Notes under the pieces: model-generated
The model's input: only the letters and a program-made list of their open reading frames with translations
What the model was told of the DNA's origin: nothing
Databases searched by the model: none
Shown: piece after piece, positions 9,672 through 18,491 of the stretch
How the letters are laid out: every line of letters starts with the position of its first letter
Numbering within the stretch: position 1 is the first letter of the stretch
Source: Ophiothrix spiculata
Lineage: Eukaryota; Echinodermata; Ophiuroidea; Amphilepidida; Ophiotrichidae
Strand: one strand, 5' to 3'
Assembly (NCBI GenBank): GCA_000969725.1
Contig: JXSR01S045891.1
Length of the DNA stretch: 20,238 nt
Position numbers and translations under genes: made by a program

Positions 9672-10749
9672 CTGATATCTCATGACGCATATCCACTAAA
9701 TAGAAAACATGAATTATTTCATTTAGTTCTTTTCTTTTGTATAAACCGCTTTTATGAAGCAGAAAATTGGAATGACTTCCATGTGTCGAGTCAAGAATTT
9801 GCCTTACTGACTGTTTTTAAGATTCATTTTATTTTAAAAATAAAATCCAACTGAAACTCTTCTATTCTAAATAAGCACATTTCACTTGAAATCTTTTCAT
9901 GTATTTCCAGAGACTTTCCTTTTAAATAATGATCATCACTTATATCCAGTTTATTTCATTTTTTTCCAAAATTAAGTTCTTTTTTGAAGATGATTATTCA
10001 CAGAAGCTGCAAATTAGAACAAAGGCACGGATCCATCTCTAGTGGTTATGTAAGCAGTTTATAACGGTATCCGTAAAAAAAAATTATGGTTGTTTTGATC
10101 ATGATTCAGAAATGTATGATGTATGAACCACGTCTCCATAAACAGCTTTTTATTTGTTCGTTTGTTTTTAATTGATTTTGTTTTAAATATAGATTTAAAA
10201 TGGCAGCTGGAAAAAGTGGCATAAAAATGCAAACTCAATTAAAAATTCTGCATAGCTCATTTCTTTTTAATGTCACTAATCTATGTTTTCATGAGTAAAC
10301 AAAGGCATCTTTAAAAAAACAAAAGAAATAATATCAAATTTTTAAGGCATGTGTGAGCGAAGACATATCTTTTTGTAATGTAACATTTGAAATTGAATTA
10401 TTATTCATCTACCTTGGGTTGACTTTTGCCAAATATTTTGAAAGTTAACAAAGGTAACCTGTTCAGTTTTCCAACAGACACCATTTTGAATTCTGGTATA
10501 AATATTACTTAGACTTGAATTAGACCGATAAGTGTGAAAACAATATGCAAAAATGCATGCTGTGCAGAAAAGATAGCATTGTTCAGCATCTTCCTTTATA
10601 GTTAATCACATTTCATTTTTCACTTTTCTTGCACACCAAAGCATGGACTCAGAACACCATTAGGATATAACAAAACTATCCATCTGCTATATAAAAAACC
10701 TGTTTCTTCTCATTTATATTAAGAATTTTTTGAATTCAGATTTAACCAC

Positions 10750-10767
10750 TTATGACAGCTGTCATAA
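10750..10767. promoter_or_regulatory. 18-bp perfect palindrome with MEIS/TGIF-type core
   Basis: TTATGACAGCTGTCATAA is a perfect 18-bp dyad. Its core TGACAGCTGTCA is the palindromic form recognised by TALE homeodomain proteins of the MEIS/PREP/TGIF group, and it includes the E-box CAGCTG. The motif match is seen directly. Binding in this organism is an inference. Confidence 0.4.
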
Positions 10768-11627
10768 ATAAGTACTCCACTTGGAATCATGGTAGCATCT
10801 TATGTCTTATTATGGAGGAGTCTTATTTGAGAACCTGTACATACTGGTTAAAATGCTACAATGCAACAAGCCTATCTGGGCTAATCTGTTATCAAATAAG
10901 AAATACAAGTGTTGGTTTTGTTGTCAGTTTAGTTTAGAAAAAAAGGTTAGTGAATAAAAGCAAATATATTATTAGCACACAAAATCTAAGGATTACTCTT
11001 ATTTTGTGTTGTAAAATAATGATTTAAAACAGAGTTGAATTGGGAATAAAAAATGATGAAAGCAAAACATTGTGGATGATCTCTTTTCTAAACGTAAATT
11101 TAACCTATTTCATGATTATATAATGATATAATCTTGTGAAACTTCTGGAAATGAAATACTTTCAAAATTAATTTATCTAATTAACATTTTGAAATTAAAA
11201 ATTAAATTACCTGCTGGAGTAGCCATTTGCAAAATAGTGTAACTAGAAAGCTAAATACACTTACTGTAAATTTATTCAAAAAAACTTTTATCTTGCAATC
11301 TTTGTATATTACAAAACAACCAAGAAGTACTTTTCCTGTTCTACAAGATAATATTTATGAACACCAACACTGGGGCCCCGCTGCGCCATTACAAATCTCT
11401 TGTCTCCATTACAGAATCAGTTTGACAAATTCTAAATGCAAATATTTTCCTGAGTCGGTTTGAAACAAAGAAATGCACTCTGACCGATTTACATGTGCTG
11501 CATACAAAGTAAACGCAATGCAATATTCATTTTCCTATCTATACTTCATGAATTAAATTCTTCTTCTTGAAAGATTGTGAGTTCAAATAAATGAGAAAAA
11601 AACCTATTGCCACATCCTATGAACAAT

Positions 11628-11821
11628 GTAGGCACCAAAACTATAAAACATCATGGGCAGGTCACAGGTGAGAGGTGCCGGTTTTGGGGGCACAGGTCGA
11701 TGGCTGACTTCCATTATTTGCCAAAACATTAAACAAAACAAAACATAAAGAAGAAAAAAGAAAAAAATTGAAAAAGAAAAAAAAACTTTTGTTCATAAAT
11801 GTTACAAAAGTAGGCACCAAA
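11628..11821 (+). mobile_element. candidate retroposed insertion with 12-bp flanking repeats
   Basis: GTAGGCACCAAA occurs exactly at 11628-11639 and 11810-11821, 182 bp apart. Between them lies a GC-richer head (about 11650-11715, including GGTCACAGGTGAGAGGTGCC) followed by a long A-rich tract (about 11730-11786). This order, head then A-rich tail between direct repeats, fits a SINE-like or other LINE-mobilised insertion. Against it, about 24 bp (ACTTTTGTTCATAAATG and onward) separate the A tract from the right repeat, and no A/B boxes are clear. Confidence 0.4.
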
Positions 11822-12130
11822 TATGCTAATGCTGGTGCTGCATTTTTCTTCCTTTTTCTGTAGTAAATATCTGATTCTGATTCTGTTTTATTTCCATATC
11901 CTGTTAACAGTTTTCCACTTCTTCTAAAAAAAACATTCTAAAAACTTTTTTTTGCCAAAGCCCTTTTCAGTCAAAATGTTGATAGGTAAAATATAGTACA
12001 TTTTTCTATATAAGTATATAATTGAATAAGAAACCCATCTGAATATTTAATTCTAGCCTTCAAGTTTTCTTAAGCCCTAAAACTGAAAACCCAATTGTCA
12101 TGTGCTTGCTTCTGATTCAATGTATTTTTG
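11822..12130. other. short AT-rich stretch, no feature
   Basis: Only a minor CTGATT triplicate (about 11871-11885) and T-rich runs are visible. There is no gene or bounded element. Confidence 0.35.
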
Positions 12131-12386
12131 AAAACAGTAGAATCTGTTTGATCATGTAATTGCTACTCCATCGGTACCTACACTGAGTGAATTAGAGCCC
12201 CGAGCTAAGTCACTTTAGTCTCAAGACACCAATACAAGATATCTTTACCAATAGAGAGATGCTGGGGTTTGCATTATTAACAGTATACTGAACATCTGAA
12301 AACAACCCACAAAATTGGTTACATGTAAATACACTGAGTACTTGCTGAAATGGCATCACATATATTTAGAAAACAAGAGCAAAATC

Positions 12387-12605
12387 AGAAGAAGACATCA
12401 GGACCTTCCCATCATGCCTTGCTTCCAATGGGATTTTTTGTATGGGTTTTAATGAGAGGGTTTAGGGATGAAACAGAGCACAATCAGCAGACCTCTTCCC
12501 AATTTTGCATTTCATCCCTAAACCCTCTCATCACAACACAACACAACCCATACAAAAAATCCCATTGGAAGCAAGACATGATGGGAAGGTCCTGGTGCCT
12601 TTTTT
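12387..12605. mobile_element. 219-bp palindromic (foldback) MITE, copy A, 9-bp target duplication
   Basis: Arms 12399-12473 and 12510-12594 are near-perfect reverse complements, interrupted only by a small (TTGTG)-like expansion in the right arm, so most of the element can fold into one hairpin. AGCAAAATC flanks it exactly at 12378-12386 and 12606-12614, a 9-bp target-site duplication. Long inverted arms with a 9-bp duplication are the pattern of Mutator-like (MULE) derivatives (family knowledge). It landed inside a unit of the surrounding tandem array. The 85-codon frame spanning 12350-12607 is produced by the palindrome and is not a gene. A second copy lies at 15081-16491. Confidence 0.85.
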
Positions 12606-12919
12606 AGCAAAATCTGTCTGATCATATAATCACTACTCAGTACCTGCTATACATAAACAGAGTTAAATTGAGCTCTCAGAGAAGTTCACTAGTTCTCAAG
12701 ACTCCAAATTACAGGGAAACCTTTGCTAACAAAGAGATATACAGGCTTTGCATATGTACTTAATGCAATTGTCCACACGTAACTACTACTTGTGCTTGCT
12801 AATGTAATCATGGATATATTTAGAAAACAAACAATCTACTTGATCTGCCTGATCCTGTGCACCTACACTCTAAGCAAAGTCGAAAGTCCCGTCTTCATCA
12901 CAACGATATCTTGAAACAA

Positions 12920-13124
12920 AGGCCTGTGTTCCAGAAAGATGTTTAGCTTAACCATTGTTTAAGTGAGCATCAACTGTCCAGGAATGATACGCATCATTGC
13001 AGCTTTCAAGCAGAACAGTTCAATGAGTCGTGCTGTTGACGGGAAATAAAACCTTGATTTACCTAACTCCTTTCTGGAATATGGGCCAAAGTGTTTTAGA
13101 ATTTGGCGCTTTATAAATACCCTC
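12920..13124 (+). mobile_element. probable retroposon 3' end (GCGCTTTATAAATA tail)
   Basis: The segment ends with TTTGGCGCTTTATAAATAC (about 13103-13120) and passes straight into a (TGAT)n microsatellite. GCGCTWTATAAATA followed by a short tandem tail is characteristic of the conserved 3' ends of several vertebrate and invertebrate SINEs (V-SINE-like) and their L2-type partner LINEs. The insertion interrupts the tandem array between phrases at about 12915 and 13190. No Pol III boxes or reverse-transcriptase coding is visible, so it is a short 5'-truncated copy. The 5' boundary is approximate. Confidence 0.5.
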
Positions 13125-13182
13125 TGATTGATTGATTGACTGATTGATTGATTGATGGTTGGTTGGATTGATGGATTGATAG
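13125..13182. repeat. (TGAT)n / (TTGG)n microsatellite
   Basis: Repeats of TGAT, with single-base interruptions and a TGGT/TTGG variant, follow the retroposon-like tail. It probably grew from the retroposon's terminal repeat. The 75-codon reverse frame rich in repeated Ile-Asn-Gln-Ser is a translation of this microsatellite. Confidence 0.9.
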
Positions 13183-13772
13183 TCAAACTATTATTACATG
13201 TACAAGTATGTTCTGGTTATGCTCTCATATTAAGTTCAAAAACGAGTGAAATAAATCCCTAGCCCTGAATAAAGTCATACGTTTCCAACCACCAATACAA
13301 AGAAATCTTCGGTAAAAAAGAGGAGGCTTTACACCTTTTGCATAATAATTCTGGGATAAAAATTCTGAACATCCGAAACAACCTACAAAATCGGTCACAG
13401 GTAAATACACCTTATATATGCTTAGATGGCAATGTGTATTTTTAGAAAACAGAAGATATCTATGTCTGATCCTATAATTGCTACCATGTAACTACACATA
13501 GTGAAATAGAGCCCTGAGCAAAGTCACAAGTCTCCAGACTTCATTCCAAATAGAGAGATGTAAGCTATGCATTAACATACCACATTCTATAAACACACAC
13601 AATGATACAGAACATGAGCAGTGCTTTGATAAACAAAGTTTCATCTTGTAATTTGTGTTCTGTATACTCACAGAGTGAATTGAAATCTTCAGAACACTGA
13701 TCAAGACACTTGATAATGTTTTGCTTAAATTGAACTTGGTTTTCTCATAATGTTTTACTTAAAATGAAATCT

Positions 13773-14580
13773 AAATGAAATGGATTTTATCTTTTTCTGA
13801 CAATGTTAATAACAACAAAACACTATTGCACATACACTCTTTAAAAAAAAGGATCAAATTGATCCGATAAAGTATCAAATATGAGCTTACCCTTTTTCTC
13901 CTCAAATTTGATCCCTTTCGGATCAAAAAAGAGTGTGTTTGATCCGAAAAGGATCAAATTTGAGGAGAATTTTGATCAAAATTGACCCGGAAAAGGGTAA
14001 GCTCATATTTGATACTTTATTGGATCAATTTGATCCTTTCTTTTTAAGAGTGTAGACTCATGTACAGAGCAATCCTACCAATTCTTGTAATCATTGTATA
14101 CACAAGGGCCTCTCGGAAAGTGACACATCTCCAGACTCAATTACAATTAGAGCAAGTTTCCCCTTACATAGGAGTGTGCCTTGCATCTTTATAGCACAAG
14201 AAACTAAACTGTTATTCCAAACTATTGCGTCACAAACTCTTTATCTGTCCTGCACGTCCGCAATTTAAGACACATCACAGTTTTGTAGCCCACTTTGCAA
14301 TCACACACTGATATCAGCAGAAATAGAAATTTGTTTTACTCAAACCACAAGTGTAACTAATAGCATTTTCACTCGGATGCATATAAGCTTTCAACTGAAT
14401 TTTAGGTCAACAAACTGCCTACGCCTTTTGCATTATATTTGTAACAAATGACAAAGGTTTACACAGTTGGCAAATCTTGTAACAAACAGACTGAGACAAG
14501 GAAATACAGCTTCAAATTTTCTCTTCAACTTATCTAACATAACCATTATTGATTGTAATCTTCCGGGCTTTTGTAGCCCA
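13773..14580 (+). repeat. duplicated segment, copy 1 (partner 19549-20137)
   Basis: Positions 14101-14580 align without any gap to 19658-20137 (constant offset 5557), with about 18 or 19 differences by my count, roughly 96% identity. Similarity extends left, more weakly, to about 13773 and 19549. Copy 1 contains an extra 218-bp MITE at 13835-14052 that copy 2 lacks. The segment is non-coding. Both copies belong to the repeat family of the array at 12131-14330, so this may be a dispersed repeat or a direct segmental duplication. Confidence 0.9.
13835..14052. mobile_element. 218-bp hairpin-within-hairpin MITE, TA target
   Basis: Outer arms 13835-13896 and the reverse complement of 13991-14052 agree at 59 of 62 positions (both start CACTCTT, A-run, GGATCAAATTGATCC). 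Within them lies a second hairpin: 13898-13927 against 13938-13967 (29 of 30). A perfect 16-bp palindrome AATTTTGATCAAAATT lies at 13968-13983. TA flanks both ends (13833-13834 and 14053-14054). The corresponding place in the duplicate (19610-19611) has no insertion, which supports the boundaries and the 2-bp target. The TA target and CACTCTT ends suggest a Tc1/mariner-type MITE (inference). Confidence 0.9.
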
Positions 14581-15080
14581 CCAGCAAACCACGAATCATA
14601 TTACATTTGTCCATAATAGGGAAAGTCCCATGCAGTATAATACATCTGGGCATAGTTATAAACCTAAAATGGGCTAGAGCTTAACTCATAAACGCTACAA
14701 TGTATGAAAAAAATGTATTGGTACACACATTTTTTGAAGGCAAATATTTGTGTAAAAATTTAATTTTACACTCAGATTTTTTTATAACGATTAAGGTATA
14801 GCTTAAACCTTCCTTTACAAGCAGACCCTTACCCTCCTCCTCACAAAACAATGTTCAGAGATGCTACAATAAATTTACTAACATGGCAATTTTAAAATTA
14901 AAGAGGGGGGCAGGGTGTACAATTTAAATATTGCCATTAAATGTGTCCCAACAGTTTTTCAAAGATTGTAGGTTTGTGAGTTTTCACCAAGATATCAAAA
15001 TGAACCACATTTTAGTCCACATTGGTTACACTGTTTTCAGTGTTATCAACCTGAGATAGCAGAGTGTTCAATATAAAAAC
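14581..15080. other. AT-rich sequence, no recognisable feature
   Basis: I see no gene or bounded element. A short G-run (GAGGGGGGCAGGG, about 14901-14913) stands out from its surroundings but has no inverted partner in the window. Confidence 0.35.
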
Positions 15081-15254
15081 AAAAGAAGATACCAGGACCT
15101 TCCCATCATGCCTCACTTCCAATTGTATTTTTGTATGGGTTGTAATGAGAGGGTTTAGTGATGTAACATAGCACAATCAGCAGACCTCATCCTAAAATTT
15201 AAATGTTTCATTGCTAAACCCTCATATTGCAACCCGTACAAAAATCTCATTGGA

Positions 15255-16450
15255 GGGTGGTTCTTCGCTAAGTGTCTATTTCTGGCTTTAAAAAAAATGA
15301 GAAAAAAAGTTTTTCAAATCACAGTTTTTTTTCTTGGAATGTGTTCACAATAGTGCACAAATACTTGAATGAGCACTCGGACCAATCTTTAGAGCCTCAA
15401 AATAATTTTATGCGACATTTAATTTTCAGTGTTGTAGCAATGGGAAAACCATTTAAAGTCATTTCCGTAACACTATTTGTTATGGAAATGACAATCAGAC
15501 AGTAAATGTCAAGCTGAGTAAATTCTACTACGTATCCTCAATATCTGAACACAAATGAAGAACCATTGAGGGGGGTTCTTTCAAATGGAGAAAACCAGAT
15601 TGATCATGACTCAGATTTTATTGCCAATATGAACAGATGAAAGTGTCAAAAAATCATTTCCGTAACGGTAAAAAGTTACGGAAATGACCGTTACGGAAAT
15701 GATGATTTAAACATTTAGACCAGTATAACGTCTCTCGAGGGCGATGCCTGGCGTGACTGTTTATATATTAGGGTACAGGTCACAACCCTGTTTGCACTGC
15801 CAATCAAAACGGACATTAATTTCCTATATTTATAGTGTTATACAGCGTTACGGAAATGACACTGAATAAAAATATTTTCGCTCATTTTTGCAAAGGTCTG
15901 TATTTTGATGGATATTCATTGGAGATACCGGAGATAAATGATGTGTACCAAGTAGCCAATTCATGCAGGTACCTAATGACCAGATTATTTTTTGGATTCA
16001 GTGTTTTCAATTTTATAGACTGCCCTTCAAAATGTTCGTTACGGAAATGACTCAAATACAGGGACAGGATTTTTTGAACAAAAATGGTAAAATTTAGGAT
16101 TCAATTGATACAATATGGCATTATTTGATAGATAGGATATGTTCTACTAGTAAATACTTAGTGATCAAGAGTATTTCCAAAAAGAAAAATTTCACTACCA
16201 AATAAATAATGACAATTGTAATTTTACGCGTAACCATAGGGACATAGGGTTTTCGGGGGGTTTGCATCAAACATGAGGAAAAATAACAACCTTTAACTTT
16301 GTTTATCAAGGTTTTTATGATTTTTTATAATAAAGATCATATTTATCAAGACAAAACCACAAAATAAATATTTCAGAATTGTATTTTTTTTAATTTATTG
16401 CGAGTTAAAGTAGCGGGACACCAAAATAGACACTTAGCGAAGAACCACCC
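15255..16450. mobile_element. 1,196-bp non-autonomous DNA transposon, 27-bp TIR, TGGA duplication
   Basis: The ends are perfect 27-bp inverted repeats (15255-15281 and 16424-16450), beginning GGGTGGTTCTTCGCTAAGTG. TGGA occurs immediately outside both ends (15251-15254 and 16451-16454). In copy A of the host MITE the same site has a single TGGA, so this is a true 4-bp target duplication. The interior has two frames of 77 and 71 codons with no transposase features, so mobility would need a transposase from elsewhere. It contains seven copies of GTTACGGAAATGA(C), listed separately. The superfamily is unknown to me: 4-bp duplications occur in Academ, Sola, Ginger and Chapaev-like groups. Confidence 0.9.
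15458..16051. repeat. seven copies of GTTACGGAAATGA(C) in both orientations
   Basis: Plus-strand copies lie at 15479-15492 (one mismatch), 15675-15687, 15690-15702, 15847-15860 and 16038-16051. Minus-strand copies lie at 15458-15471 and 15654-15666. They form an inverted pair, a cluster of three (one inverted), then two singles. Cluster centres are near 15475, 15678, 15853 and 16044, that is about 203, 175 and 191 bp apart. The exact 13-base motif is not seen elsewhere in the window. The inverted copies argue against a coding repeat. A protein-binding site is the natural guess. Confidence 0.85.
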
Positions 16451-16647
16451 TGGAAGCAAGGCATGATGTGAAGGTCCCAATATCTTCTTTTTTTAACAAC
16501 CATTGTGTGGTATTGCTGGCTACATGTATTTTATATTTTAGCACTGATATACTTCTGATAAACTTTTCTGCATGGTTTATCTACATACAGCCAGTCTACA
16601 GATGGCAAGTACACTATGCATGCTTAAATATTTCAATTGAGAGGGAA

Positions 16648-16710
16648 CAATCCGTAAAGGATTGATAATTTAACTCCGAAAAGATTGAACTTTCACTTTT
16701 TAAGAGTGCA
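16648..16710. mobile_element. fragment related to the 13835-14052 MITE
   Basis: The phrases CAATCCGTAAAGGATTGA, CTCCGAAAAGATTGAA and CTTTTTAAGAGTGCA follow the order and form of the right arm of the hairpin MITE at 13835-14052 (CCGGAAAAGGGT, GGATCAATTTGATCC, CTTTTTAAGAGTGTA) in diverged form. No matching left end CACTCTT is found upstream, so this appears to be a half-element or a distant relative. Confidence 0.45.
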
Positions 16711-16880
16711 AATTCACTAGTAGGAATTTTACATATACAGAGGAAAAAGATTTTCTCTCTTGGTAGATTGAAATGTCAATCTTTTAAATTGACCCAAAGA
16801 GTCTCTCTAAGGAGGGGTGGCTTTTTCATTTTTTCAGAATTTACAGAGAGTTATCTTCTCTGTGTAATTCCAAAACATAT

Positions 16881-17845
16881 ATATGGTGGCATGTCATTAA
16901 GTGGGTATGCTAAAAAGGTGGTGTTGTTAAATTTTTTCATGGTTTCTCGAACTTAATTTGATGTAAATTTACTATTCCTGGGCCTATGGATTAGTTTAAT
17001 GTCTCATTTGAAAGCTTACACTTTCTGCTATTTGTGGCATTCATTTGGTCTTCATTGGTTACATAATTTAAGAGAGGTAATGGTTTGAACTTGGCAGTAA
17101 AAGGGTGGGGGTGCCTACGGATGCGGTGCCTACGGATGCGGTAGATCTAGCCAAATTGAGGCAATCGCCATTTTGGAAGGTTTGACATTGCTGCAACATT
17201 CACAAATGGATTCTGTGACCTCATATACATATAGATAGTCACCAACATGGCTAAAATTTGGTATATAATTACAGTAATTGGCAAATTTATCATTTTTAGA
17301 CCTTCCTCAGACCCACCCACCCCTCAAATCAGTTTTTTGGGCAGCAAATTCTCATATTTTGTCCGATTTTGATAAATTTGGTGTCAAAACGTTCAGGGGA
17401 TCAAGCTGCATCAAATAAGAGTTAGGAGAGAATTATTAAACATCACAATTTTTCTCCCCTTGTATAGCCCCCTCTAATTAATTGAAGGTCATTAACACCA
17501 AGACCCTAAGGGATCTGTTTCAAGTTTAATGCATCAAAGTAACTATTACAGTGTTCAGAACATATCCTGGAAAAATGAACTGTTTACCATTAATCATTCC
17601 AATTTATGACTTGATTTAGTAAAAACAGGCAATTTTGAGAAAAACGCGTTTGAAAATTACAGTTTGCATTGCCGTCTATGTAGTAATTAATTAGATCATT
17701 ATGCCAAAACAAAAGTGATATTTGGCCAAAAAGTTACTTGAATTGAAAGAGATAAATAATATTAACATCATATCAAACAATTGTTTTTTTGACCATTTTG
17801 ACCATGTAACACATTTTTGACCCACCTCATGAAATGCCACCATAT
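16881..17845. mobile_element. inverted-repeat element of about 965 bp (ATATGGTGGCAT ends)
   Basis: 16881-16906 (ATATGGTGGCATGTCATTAA then GTGGGT) matches the reverse complement of 17820-17845 at 23 of 26 positions. The interior (about 910 bp) has no coding frame of note. It includes a 15-bp tandem repeat (17110-17139) and G- or C-rich patches. The bases outside the arms (CATAT on the left, CAGAA on the right) do not give a clear target duplication. It is likely a non-autonomous DNA transposon, but the outer limits may be a few bases off. Confidence 0.55.
17110..17139. repeat. 15-bp tandem repeat, two perfect units
   Basis: GGTGCCTACGGATGC occurs twice head to tail (17110-17124 and 17125-17139) and begins a third time (GGT). 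It is GC-rich and contrasts with its AT-rich surroundings. Confidence 0.95.
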
Positions 17846-18163
17846 CAGAACTCTGAGCCTAATCAATCTGTAATTACTTTAATACCATTGTAACCTTGAC
17901 AGTGCAATAGTAATTTAAAGCAATTAAGTATTTGTTCATACACTTAATAATGAATAAAAGAAGACAAGAATTCTTATTCTAGCATTGCGCTGCATGTATT
18001 TTCACTAACCAATACGGGGATTTAAGTGGGTTTTTACCCGTATAGACATCTTGTCTTTGCTGTTCACATACTGAGATCATTAGTAACTCATCAACAATCA
18101 TTTTGAGCACAAATTTTTTTCCCCTTTGATTATGTCTTTTTCCGACTTTGTTGCTGCTATATC
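17846..18163. other. AT-rich stretch with one small hairpin
   Basis: ATACGGG (18012-18018) and CCCGTAT (18037-18043) form a 7-bp stem with an 18-nt loop. No gene or bounded element is otherwise visible. Confidence 0.35.
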
Positions 18164-18167
18164 TTAA

Positions 18168-18491
18168 AGGAGCTTGGTCCGATTTTTCAAAATTAAGTTT
18201 TCAATGTCAAATGAAAGATGACCACAAAAGAGGTTTAAGTCTCAAATTTCAGGTCAATTGGTCAAACGGTTTTGATTTTATGCGCAATTTTGTATTTCAG
18301 AGCCGCCTATACGTTACTGTATAAAGTAATTATGGTTACCATAATTAGACACATTTTCATGCATATCTTAAAAATGGTACATAGCTGAGCGGTGAAATTT
18401 TACATGGGCTAAGAGAAAAATATGACCAATATTTTGGTACCAAAATCTCAAAAAGTTTGAAAAAAAGTTGAAGCAATCGGACCATGCTCCT
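18168..18491. mobile_element. 324-bp MITE with TTAA target duplication
   Basis: The element starts AGGAGCTTGGTCCGAT (18168) and ends ATCGGACCATGCTCCT (18491), 16-bp inverted ends with one mismatch. TTAA flanks it at 18164-18167 and 18492-18495. TTAA duplication is characteristic of piggyBac and Kolobok transposons (family knowledge), and the AGGAG start is not the CCY start typical of piggyBac. The interior is non-coding. It includes a palindromic TAATTATGGTTACCATAATTA (18329-18349, odd-length centre). Confidence 0.85.

Larger units (their letters stand above)
9395..11620. other. mostly unique AT-rich stretch, no gene
   Basis: This is the longest part of the window free of recognisable mobile elements. 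No coding frame above 78 codons, no domain and no RNA gene is visible. Two short regulatory-like motifs stand out and are listed separately: a POU-octamer pair at 9653-9671 and a palindrome at 10750-10767. If the window contains an enhancer, this stretch is the likeliest place, but that is inference from the absence of repeats only. Confidence 0.4.
12131..14330 (+). repeat. diverged tandem array, units about 180-260 bp, invaded by three elements
   Basis: Recurring landmarks define the units. One is TGATCATGTAATTGCTAC (12149) with relatives at 12619, 12850 and 13467. Another is a GAGCCC..GAGC-AAGTCAC..GTCTC(C)AGAC phrase near 12195, 12680, 12870, 13260, 13510 and 14105. A third is TATTTTTAGAAAAC-like at 12362, 12818 and 13437. 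After removing the inserted elements (12387-12605, about 12920-13180, 13835-14052), spacings fall mostly between 180 and 260 bp. The units are strongly diverged and non-coding. The last unit is the part shared with 19549-20137. Unit boundaries are approximate. Confidence 0.6.
15081..16491. mobile_element. palindromic MITE copy B, split by a 1,196-bp transposon
   Basis: The left part 15081-15254 and right part 16455-16491 match copy A (12387-12605) in order: TACCAGGACCTTCCCATC at the left and GCAAGGCATGATGTGAAGG at the right, with the mid-palindrome (GAGAGGGTTTAG / CTAAACCCTC) in between. Without the insertion the element would be about 211 bp. TATAAAAAC (15072-15080) and TTTAACAAC (16492-16500) agree at 7 of 9 positions, consistent with a mutated 9-bp target duplication like copy A's. 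The interruption is at CATTGGAAGC, as shown by the intact sequence in copy A. Confidence 0.85.

Noticed and set aside
12350..12607. An 85-codon reading frame as a gene
   Set aside because: It translates the palindromic MITE arm to arm, and its limits follow the repeat rather than any domain.
12959..13186. A 75-codon reverse frame with an Ile/Asn/Gln/Ser repeat
   Set aside because: The repetitive part is the (TGAT)n microsatellite, and the rest lies in a retroposon-like tail.
15272..16050. Transposase or coding repeat (Val-Thr-Glu-Met-Thr from the GTTACGGAAATGAC motif)
   Set aside because: Motif copies occur on both strands and in different frames, and the two frames are short and without catalytic motifs.
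15458..16051. A CRISPR-like array
   Set aside because: Repeats are 13-14 bp, occur in both orientations with variable spacing, sit inside a TIR-bounded transposon, and the setting is eukaryotic.
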